Shown: positions 24,622-31,525 of the stretch, piece after piece
Numbering within the stretch: position 1 is the first letter of the stretch
Layout: every line of letters begins with the position of its first letter
Translations under genes and position numbers: made by a program
From: Parabacteroides gordonii MS-1 = DSM 23371
GTDB taxonomy: Bacteria > Bacteroidota > Bacteroidia > Bacteroidales > Tannerellaceae
DNA length: 64,000 nt
NCBI RefSeq assembly: GCF_000969825.1
Contig: NZ_KQ033920.1
Coordinates: forward strand, 1,477,075 to 1,541,074
Reading direction: 5' to 3'
Notes under the pieces: generated by a model
Told to the model about the DNA's origin: nothing
The model's input: only the letters and a program-made list of their open reading frames with translations
Databases searched by the model: none

Positions 24622-26982
24622 TTAATAATTATCCACCGGCTGATTCCCCATATCCAGTTCCAGACGGCCACCGGCGGTAATCGTTTCGAAAGGAATGCGG
24701 GTGGAAGAATAGGGTTTACCATCCAGGCGGTATTGCTGAACATAGACGTTATCCTTGCTGTTGTTCTTCGCTTCGATAACGAATTCCTTACCTTTATAAT
24801 AGCTGTTATTCAACCGGATCGTGATCTTGTCAAACACAGGGCTACCCAAAGCGAACGAAGGTTCCGGGTCTGTCAGTCCCTTCACGTCAAACAATCCCAG
24901 GGAAGCGATCGCATACCAGGCACCCAACTGTCCCTGATCCTCATCCTGCCCGTAACCATATCCGTGGATTCCGTCCGTACCATAGAACTCATCGAGGATG
25001 GCACGTACCCATTTCTGTGTCAGCGAAGGACGTCCCGCTTCATTGAACAACCAGGAGATATGCAGGCAAGGCTGATTGCCATGATTATACAACGTTTGCA
25101 ACCCGGCGAAAGCGCCTACTTCCGTACCCCCACTGAATATCAGCTTCTGGGAAACGGTAAAGATACTGTCGAGACGCTGATTGAATACATCGGCACCGAC
25201 TTTACCGACCAGCCCTTCCGCATCATGCGGCACATAGAAGGTGTACTGCCACGCGTTGCCTTCCTGAAATCCGCGCCATACCTGCATCGGGTTGAAGTCT
25301 GCGAGGAACTGCCCGTCCGCCTTTTTGGGGCGTACGAAGTTGGTAGAAGGATCGTAGATACGCTCCCACCCTTTCGACAACCACATCAGTTTATCGTAAT
25401 CGTCTGTCTTACCCAATTTCTTAGCCCATTGAGCAACCGCCCAGGCACTGTACGAGTATTCCAACGTATGCGAAGCCGAGAACATGAACGCTTCATCCGG
25501 CCCGTCCCCTTTATCGAGGTGGGGAACATAACCATATTCGAGGAACTTATCCGTATCCACCTTACCAGCTCCCAACGGACGGTTCTCACCATCCAGTTCA
25601 TTCTTACGGGCAGCTTCATAAGCCAGATCGACATCATAATTACGGATACCGCACTGGTAAGCACCGGCAAAAACAGCCCCCAGCAGATTGGTTCCTACCC
25701 CGGAGACATACCGGCTATTGGCAATACCGTCGCCCAACCAACCGGCATCCTTATACACCAACAGATGGCTGCTGATATAATCGGCATAATACTCGGGAGC
25801 GATCAACGCCCACACCTGTGCCAGGTTCCATTGTCCGCCCCAGATACCGTCGGTGTTATAGAAATTATGTACCGGCTTTCCGTTTTCCACCGGGATCTGC
25901 CCGATGCTACCGTCATTGCAAGGATAAGCACCGTTCACATCGCTGGCCAGTCCGCGTCCCAACAGGGCATGATACAGGCCGGTGTAGAATTTCACCTTAT
26001 CTTCCTTGACCGGAGTCTCCACCCGGATACGTCCGAGGTAGTCTTCCCATTGCCGGTGAGCCGCCTCTTTCGCCTGGTCGAAGGTAAGCGTACGCGCTTC
26101 CGTATCGCGATTCAAGCGGGCATTCTCCACAGAAGTATACGACAGGCCGACCTTGGCCGTGATGCTTTCCCCTTCCGTAGTCTTATAAGTGAGATACAAT
26201 CCCGAACCGACACCGGTAACCTGTCTGGCATCCGCCTGCACCTTTTCACCGATGAAGGTTCCGCATCCGGTAGGTTGTTTATCCAACTGGGCGGAGAAGT
26301 ACAACGGCACCGTAGCACCCGCCTGGTATTTCTTTACATATTCCGGCAACGTAACCACCCAGCCTTCAACCGTCCCGTCCTCATTCAATGTGACGGAAGC
26401 GTCTTTTACGGCACCGCTTTCACCCTGCCGGTTACCGATATCGAACAGGATACGGCTCTCTTCGGATGCAGGGAACGTATAACGCTGAAAAGCCACACGA
26501 GGGGTGGATGTCAGTTCCGCACGGATATTATAGTCTTGCAGATTCACCGAATAATAACCGGCAGTGGCAATCTCTTCCGAATGGTCGAAACGGGAACGGT
26601 AACCGCTCCCCGTCGAGTCGTCCACAGCACCGGGGATCGTTTTCAATGCCCCCACCGTCGGCATCAGGACTATACCGCCCACCTGAAACTCATGCAGGCA
26701 GGGGAAACCTTCGATAGAAGTATCGCGATAATCATAGCCGGTTGCTTCCCAGCCGGAGTTGTTTCCCACGTGGGCGTTAGTCGCCGGGGCAGGCTTTGCC
26801 ATACCGAAAGGATGGGCGCCCGGGGTGAAATGGAACCAGCGGCAGTGCGCCGTTCCGATACGGGGTTCTACATATTGGGATAAGTCCTCTTGTACTGCTT
26901 CCTCTTTCACCGGCGAACAGCTGACAGCCAGTAAGCCGGTCAGCAGACCGAGAACCGGGATGAATAGATTGTGTTTATTCAT
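24622..26982 (-). CDS. GH92 family lipoprotein with Gln in place of the catalytic acid
   Basis: This 786-residue lipoprotein (LLAVSC, Cys22) has the GH92 N-terminal motif YVEPRIGTAHCRWFHFTPGA. The helical domain contains FYNTDGIWGGQWNLAQVWAL, and the base region is GQDEDQGQLGAWY with Asp680 and Asp682. The acid motif reads HGNQPCLH, so Gln637 occupies the Glu position, as in the 7325-9673 protein. Overall it is quite different from the other two GH92 proteins here, for example TDGIWGGQW instead of WDTYR or WDTFR, which implies another linkage. It is the fourth gene of the mannose operon, between the ROK kinase (11 bp) and the MFS transporter (12 bp). Confidence 0.92.
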   Translation of the reverse strand: MNKHNLFIPVLGLLTGLLAVSCSPVKEEAVQEDLSQYVEPRIGTAHCRWFHFTPGAHPFGMAKPAPATNAHVGNNSGWEATGYDYRDTSIEGFPCLHEFQVGGIVLMPTVGALKTIPGAVDDSTGSGYRSRFDHSEEIATAGYYSVNLQDYNIRAELTSTPRVAFQRYTFPASEESRILFDIGNRQGESGAVKDASVTLNEDGTVEGWVVTLPEYVKKYQAGATVPLYFSAQLDKQPTGCGTFIGEKVQADARQVTGVGSGLYLTYKTTEGESITAKVGLSYTSVENARLNRDTEARTLTFDQAKEAAHRQWEDYLGRIRVETPVKEDKVKFYTGLYHALLGRGLASDVNGAYPCNDGSIGQIPVENGKPVHNFYNTDGIWGGQWNLAQVWALIAPEYYADYISSHLLVYKDAGWLGDGIANSRYVSGVGTNLLGAVFAGAYQCGIRNYDVDLAYEAARKNELDGENRPLGAGKVDTDKFLEYGYVPHLDKGDGPDEAFMFSASHTLEYSYSAWAVAQWAKKLGKTDDYDKLMWLSKGWERIYDPSTNFVRPKKADGQFLADFNPMQVWRGFQEGNAWQYTFYVPHDAEGLVGKVGADVFNQRLDSIFTVSQKLIFSGGTEVGAFAGLQTLYNHGNQPCLHISWLFNEAGRPSLTQKWVRAILDEFYGTDGIHGYGYGQDEDQGQLGAWYAIASLGLFDVKGLTDPEPSFALGSPVFDKITIRLNNSYYKGKEFVIEAKNNSKDNVYVQQYRLDGKPYSSTRIPFETITAGGRLELDMGNQPVDNY

Positions 26983-26993
26983 GGCGTATTTGT

Positions 26994-28082
26994 TTATAGA
27001 TGATTTAATGCATACACATAAGCGCCCAGAGCCACCGAACGGCTTGCCCCCTGTTTGCTGATAATCACACCGATCCGTTTGAACGGGTCGTAATTGACGG
27101 TACGGTCGGAACCGGGCACAGCAATCCTCACCGCCGCTCCTTTGGCGAACTGTTCGAACTCCGCCGCGTCATCCAGATTGAAAGCCTTACTTTGCAGGCG
27201 ACTGAAGCGGCTACCGTTCATCATCCCCGTTTCGCTGTTCATCTCCTTCAGAAGGGACGGCATGAAATACTTCGCAGCACCTGTCAGGCCACCGCCTATA
27301 ACGATCAGACCGTCGATCAGCGTAATCGCTTGCGCCAGGGCATCACCGGCCATTTCGCCCAATTCGGCAAAGGCGGAACGGGCAGCCTCTTGGTTACCCG
27401 GACGAGTTCCTTCGGCTATATCATAAATATCTTTGGGAGTGAAGGGAGAAGCATCGCCCGACAGCAATCCGTAGATATGTTGCACGGCGCGGATACTGAC
27501 GCTTTCTTCCACGATATAAGATTGGTATTTCTTATTGCGGAAGCACCAGATATCACCTCCCGCCGCATTGTCGCCTTCCAGCAGATTGCCGTTCAGCACG
27601 ACACCCGCTCCGAAGCCTGTGCCCAGCGTCACACCGAGCAGGTTCTTGTAGCGTTTGATACTTCCGGCTTCTTCCAAGCGGCGGTTGATCTCCGGCAGGG
27701 CTCCGGTCAGGGCTTCGCCATAAGCAAACAAGTCTCCATCGTTATTGATGAAGACAGGAATGCCGAACTTCTCTTCCAGATACGGGCCCAAGGCCACTCC
27801 TCCACGGAAAGAAGGAAAGTTCGGAAGGTCGCCGATGATCCCGGCGGGGTAATCGGCCGGCCCGGGGAAAGCGAAGCTGATGGCTACCGGGGCTTCCGGC
27901 AATTGTTCGCTGACATGGGTGAAGCCGGTCAGGAGTTGTCCCAGGCATTGATCCAGGTGGCAGGCACAGGAAGGCAAGGTGATAGGTGTCACTATCTCCC
28001 TGCCGCCCCGGATGGCAGAGAAGACCAGGTTGGTTCCTCCGGCATCAAGGGTCATTACTATTCGGTTATCGTTGGTATACAT
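26994..28082 (-). CDS. ROK-family sugar kinase (probable mannokinase or hexokinase)
   Basis: This 362-residue cytoplasmic protein has the phosphate-1 loop LDAGGTNLVFS at the N-terminus. The sugar/catalytic motif INNDGDLFAYGEAL (Asp in NND) and a GTGFGAGVVLNG loop follow. The usual ROK zinc motif (His, then Cys-rich CxCGxxGCxE) is missing; the matching region reads GGDIWCFRNKKYQSYIVEE. Members phosphorylate glucose, fructose, mannose or amino sugars. With a mannose-6-phosphate isomerase gene 23 bp upstream and mannosidases around, ATP-dependent mannose phosphorylation is the likely role. The missing zinc motif leaves the precise substrate open. Confidence 0.85.
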   Translation of the reverse strand: MYTNDNRIVMTLDAGGTNLVFSAIRGGREIVTPITLPSCACHLDQCLGQLLTGFTHVSEQLPEAPVAISFAFPGPADYPAGIIGDLPNFPSFRGGVALGPYLEEKFGIPVFINNDGDLFAYGEALTGALPEINRRLEEAGSIKRYKNLLGVTLGTGFGAGVVLNGNLLEGDNAAGGDIWCFRNKKYQSYIVEESVSIRAVQHIYGLLSGDASPFTPKDIYDIAEGTRPGNQEAARSAFAELGEMAGDALAQAITLIDGLIVIGGGLTGAAKYFMPSLLKEMNSETGMMNGSRFSRLQSKAFNLDDAAEFEQFAKGAAVRIAVPGSDRTVNYDPFKRIGVIISKQGASRSVALGAYVYALNHL

Positions 28083-28105
28083 GGTATATATTTTATGTTC
28101 AGTTA

Positions 28106-29854
28106 TTATCCTTTCGTCCGTACATACGCTTTGATCGTACCGCAGGTCTTGCCTTCAGAGATACCGTGAGGGCGGATCGTGTAATCGCCTACCACGGCAG
28201 GGACGATGAATGTTTCGGCATAATGCACGATGAACGGTTCGAAGGCATCCGTCGGACTCTCGACGATCAGCTCATCCCCTTCCACCACATTCAGAACGTT
28301 GACACCCCCGCCCGTATTGTGTGGCACCTTTCCGGAAAACCAGTGGCGGCGTGTCTCGATAAACTCGTTCTCATGCAGGCCGGTGCGTTCCTCACGCCAG
28401 TCCTCCCCTTCGGCACGCGGTTCGAAATGGTTGACCAGCTGGTCGCGTACGAAATCCGTCTGCCGTTCCCACTGGATGACATGTGAGCCGTGGGCGATAT
28501 TGATAGGGCGCGGCTTGCCGTCCAGTCCCAGGCGATCCCAATCCCAGAGTTTGAAGGTAAAGATACTCGGTGTGGCACTGATCTCCAACACCATCGCTTC
28601 CGAACCCGAACAATGGATCGTGCCCGCCGGTATCAGGTAATGGTCGTGCTTCCTGGCAGGCCATTTGTTTACATATTTCTCAGTATCGAAAGTAGTGCCC
28701 GACTCCTGCGCTTCATTCAGGGCGGCAATCATTTCATCGGGATCTACCCCGTCTTTCAAGCCCAGGTAAACGGTAGCCCCTTCGCCCGCATCGAGCAGGT
28801 AGTAGCTTTCGTCCTGCGTATAATAGATACCGAACGTATCACGGATATATTGTGTAGTGGGATGCACCTGCAAACTCAGGTTGCCCCCTCCCATCGTATC
28901 GAGGAAGTCGAAACGGATCGGGAAGTCCTGCCCGAAGCGCGCCTCCACCGGAGCACCCAGCAGGTTGCGGGTCTGGTAGAACACCAGGTTGTTGGAAGCC
29001 ATCTCGAACAACTCCCCTTCCACCTTCAGATACAGGCTGTTTTCTTCGGGGACGCAATCGAAGCACCATCCGAAGTTATCCTGTTCCTTATCGAGGTCGC
29101 ACACCTCCTTCATCCACTGGCCACCCCAGGGAGCCGGATCGAAGAAAGGCACCACACGGAAGGGACGGTGAGCCGTCTTGACCAGTCCGTCGCGCATCGT
29201 CTCGCCGGTAATCATCTTCGGCATTTCGGGGATATGCGTGTCCAGCCAGAAGTCCACCTTCGGCAACAACTGTTTCTTCAAGTCGTCGCATACGTTCCAG
29301 TCGATAAAGTAACCGCGCTTGTAATGCAACGATGGCGCTTCTTCCCGGTTCTTCACGCCCAGACCATTAATCTCCCGGCGACGGAAACGCTGCTGTATCT
29401 CCCAGCGCGCCATATCGGCATAGACCAGCACATCGGGTTCGGGCACCAGACAAGCGGCACCGGGGCCCCAGACGATAACCAATCCGTCTGCTGCTTTTAT
29501 CTTTTCGCGACACACCTCCATCCGGCTCTCATCCAGAAAGTCCGTGTAATGGAAAGCGGCGCGGCGACCGAAAAGGCGGTCGTCCGTCAGATAAGGATAC
29601 GTCATCGCTTCGATCTCTTCTACGCCTTTGAAGAACATCTCCGAATGAATGATCAATGAAGGTTGCAATGCCGCCAGGTGCTTAGCTAGCTCTTCCGGAT
29701 GCACACCCTGATAGCATTCGACAACAACAACTCCATGCGCCAACTCAGAGCCGTTGCAGGCTTCCTTCAACTTATCCAAAACAGACTCCCAGCCTTTCCA
29801 GAGCCTGCCCCCGACAACTGTCGAGGGGGTTTTATCGTAATTACTCTTTCTCAT
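28106..29854 (-). CDS. manA: Long class I mannose-6-phosphate isomerase with N-terminal extension
   Basis: This 582-residue protein is nearly twice the length of short bacterial forms. The C-terminal part (about residues 230-582) is a cupin isomerase: PFFDPAPWGGQWMKE, then SLQVHPTTQY with Gln329 and His331, DESYYLLD with Glu349, and PAGTIHCSG with His414 as zinc ligands. The N-terminal 215 residues form a separate alpha/beta domain (HGVVVVECYQGVHPEEL, ADGLVIVWGPG, DVLVYADMARWEIQQR) that recalls a nucleoside-kinase-like fold but shows no Walker A loop. The isomerase interconverts mannose-6-phosphate and fructose-6-phosphate and so completes the route from mannoside to glycolysis. The role of the N-terminal domain is unknown. 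It is the second gene of the operon. Confidence 0.87.
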   Translation of the reverse strand: MRKSNYDKTPSTVVGGRLWKGWESVLDKLKEACNGSELAHGVVVVECYQGVHPEELAKHLAALQPSLIIHSEMFFKGVEEIEAMTYPYLTDDRLFGRRAAFHYTDFLDESRMEVCREKIKAADGLVIVWGPGAACLVPEPDVLVYADMARWEIQQRFRRREINGLGVKNREEAPSLHYKRGYFIDWNVCDDLKKQLLPKVDFWLDTHIPEMPKMITGETMRDGLVKTAHRPFRVVPFFDPAPWGGQWMKEVCDLDKEQDNFGWCFDCVPEENSLYLKVEGELFEMASNNLVFYQTRNLLGAPVEARFGQDFPIRFDFLDTMGGGNLSLQVHPTTQYIRDTFGIYYTQDESYYLLDAGEGATVYLGLKDGVDPDEMIAALNEAQESGTTFDTEKYVNKWPARKHDHYLIPAGTIHCSGSEAMVLEISATPSIFTFKLWDWDRLGLDGKPRPINIAHGSHVIQWERQTDFVRDQLVNHFEPRAEGEDWREERTGLHENEFIETRRHWFSGKVPHNTGGGVNVLNVVEGDELIVESPTDAFEPFIVHYAETFIVPAVVGDYTIRPHGISEGKTCGTIKAYVRTKG

Positions 29855-29863
29855 TATCTTCGT

Positions 29864-31162
29864 TTATTTATTCTCTTCCGCCCATTCGTTAAACATCTCG
29901 ATTGCTTTCGCCAGCACGCCTGCCGACCCTTTGAAATGGCCTGAACCGCTGGGAACACCTCCCATGCCGTACCACTCATAGAAACCGTCGTTCTTGATCA
30001 CACGGTCGATCATCGGACGCACTTCCTCGTACGCTTCCTTCACCATGCCGTTGGCAATCAACTGCTGGATCATACGGCCTCCGAACCAAGTCCAGTCGCC
30101 GCCGTTCTGATACAGGTACGATTTCGCCATCCCCCCGTGGAAAAAGCCGTCAGGGTAGGTAGGATAAAGCGTCAGCCCGATACTCGGCATGCCCGACAGA
30201 CGGACATTCTCGACCATCTGCGCATTGACCGTAGCGATCTCTTCGGCCGACAGCAATCCGGCTTCGATAGCGATAGCCGTTCCCCCGTGATAATGCACGT
30301 CCAGTTCGTTGAACCCTTCGGGAATCGGCGAGTTCTCTATATAAATATGAGGGATGAACTTCTGACGCTGCGTATCCCAAAGGTGCTTGCGCACATTTCC
30401 GGCGATATGCTGGCGGAGTTCTTTCCAACGGGTCTTATCGGCTTCATCAGCCGTCATCTCGTCCATATAATTAAGGGCGATGATAAACATGGCATTGTCG
30501 TATACGTCGATGGCCGGGTCGGACAACTCGTTCATATCGCAGCCAAACGGGTCGTTGGGCTGCACGTCACCCCAGTCAGCCGTCATGGCACCATAGAGCA
30601 GGCCGTATTGTTCATTATAGCGTTCTTTCATCAGGTAATCGATCATTCCGACCATCCGCTGGTAGACTGTGCGGCCTGCCACTTCTTCGTCGAGGATGGA
30701 ACGGTCGCCCGTCTTGCGGATATACTTTCCTACGATTTGGATCAGCGACGACTCCTGGTCTGTCTCCACCGTATTCTTAAAGGCTACATGATCGGGAGCC
30801 GTTTCCGAATAGTACGGATGATCGTCTCCCCAGGTGAAATCTTCCTTCAGCACATACCCATCGATCATTTCGTCATTAGGCTGCTGAAGGGCAAAGAACA
30901 GGACGATCGCATGGCGCAACTCCGCCGGATTGCTTTCCTCGCAGGCCACTTCAATAAAGGTATTCATATCGCGTGCCCAGATCTGGGAGTAACCGCTCCC
31001 GGCATTGAAACCGCTGCGGATCGTGGCGCGCGCCATACTGTCGACTATATGCAGGGTATTATCGTTTTGAATATCCTTCGCTAACTGTTGCGTCGGTGTA
31101 GGCCCCGTACAGGCGATAAAGCCGCTGCACAAAAGGGTAAATAGCAGATGTTTTTTCTTCAT
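29864..31162 (-). CDS. Six-hairpin (alpha/alpha)6 glycosidase-like lipoprotein, first gene of the mannose operon
   Basis: The start at 31162 (MKKKHLLFTLLCSGFIAC, Cys17 as lipid site) is preferred to 31189, because the -7 promoter box covers 31187-31194. The 432-residue protein has the helical-barrel signature SGYSQIWARDMNTFIEVAC, TVETDQESSLIQIVGKYIRK and GLLYGAMTADWGDVQPND, similar to clan GH-G or amylo-glucosidase-like enzymes. The expected GH125 motif (AMWLRDST) is not present, so I do not assign that family. Acidic residues in WARD and DWGD are candidates for catalysis. As the leader of an operon with GH38, GH92 and mannose catabolism genes, it probably acts on mannosides or their glucose caps. 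That is inference. Confidence 0.75.
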   Translation of the reverse strand: MKKKHLLFTLLCSGFIACTGPTPTQQLAKDIQNDNTLHIVDSMARATIRSGFNAGSGYSQIWARDMNTFIEVACEESNPAELRHAIVLFFALQQPNDEMIDGYVLKEDFTWGDDHPYYSETAPDHVAFKNTVETDQESSLIQIVGKYIRKTGDRSILDEEVAGRTVYQRMVGMIDYLMKERYNEQYGLLYGAMTADWGDVQPNDPFGCDMNELSDPAIDVYDNAMFIIALNYMDEMTADEADKTRWKELRQHIAGNVRKHLWDTQRQKFIPHIYIENSPIPEGFNELDVHYHGGTAIAIEAGLLSAEEIATVNAQMVENVRLSGMPSIGLTLYPTYPDGFFHGGMAKSYLYQNGGDWTWFGGRMIQQLIANGMVKEAYEEVRPMIDRVIKNDGFYEWYGMGGVPSGSGHFKGSAGVLAKAIEMFNEWAEENK

Positions 31163-31186
31163 ATCACTTGTTCTGTTGTTTTGGTG

Positions 31187-31194
31187 CAAAGATA
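31187..31194 (-). promoter_or_regulatory. -7 box (TATCTTTG) of the mannose operon
   Basis: This exact TAnnTTTG match lies 24 bp before the chosen ATG at 31162 and excludes the longer reading frame. It should drive all six genes down to 20561. Confidence 0.6.
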
Positions 31195-31271
31195 CCCTAT
31201 TGCGAAGGAATGAAAAGGTGCATTTGTTTCGAAAATGTTATACTATCTTACGATTCAGCCCTATTTAGGCT

Positions 31272-31289
31272 GTATATTATACAATATAC
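31272..31289. repeat. AT-rich inverted repeat in the 330-bp gap between operons
   Basis: The arms GTATATT and AATATAC flank ATAC, about 80 bp upstream of the mannose-operon -7 box. It could be an operator. The other contents of the gap are the promoter, a small coding remnant and a terminator, each listed separately. Confidence 0.35.
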
Positions 31290-31351
31290 CTCTTTTACCT
31301 CTGATACAGGAGCGTTGACACTGTATGAGCTTACCTGTTAGCACTATCTAA

Positions 31352-31486
31352 CCACCATTATACTCTGTTAATCTGCCACCGGGAGAATATAAGTTGCGGG
31401 TGATGTCGCAATGTACAACCAACCCGAAACCGATGCAGCGGGTTGCTGTCGGAGATTGGTCGGGAAGGATTACGATTAAGGAGTGA
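31352..31486 (+). pseudogene. Possible 3' remnant of a secreted enzyme gene, 44 codons
   Basis: Between a stop at 31349 and a stop at 31484 the plus strand encodes a protein-like stretch. It includes YSVNLPPGEYKLRVMSQ and ends VGDWSGRITIKE, with no start codon context before it. It looks like the last strands of a beta-sandwich domain and is followed 8 bp later by a terminator with a plus-strand T-run, as a real gene end would be. No intact plus-strand gene lies nearby. I do not recognise the parent family. Confidence 0.4.
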
Positions 31487-31494
31487 ATGAAAAG

Positions 31495-31525
31495 GGGATG
31501 CGGCACAAACCGCATCCCTTTTTTA
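31495..31525. terminator. Terminator next to the GH2 gene 3' end
   Basis: A 9-bp GC-rich stem (31495-31503 with 31510-31518) is followed by TTTTTTT on the plus strand and by TTTTC on the minus strand. On the minus strand it directly follows the stop codon of the GH2 gene. Confidence 0.85.

Noticed and set aside
24271-26883. An 870-codon open frame on the plus strand
   Set aside because: It lies antisense over the GH92 gene 24622-26982 and the MFS gene start, whose protein motifs are clear. The antisense product has no recognisable domain or signal and is a by-product of codon bias.
29864-31162. GH125 exo-alpha-1,6-mannosidase assignment
   Set aside because: The context invited it, but the expected AMWLRDST-type motif is absent. 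The helical-barrel motifs fit clan GH-G-like enzymes better.
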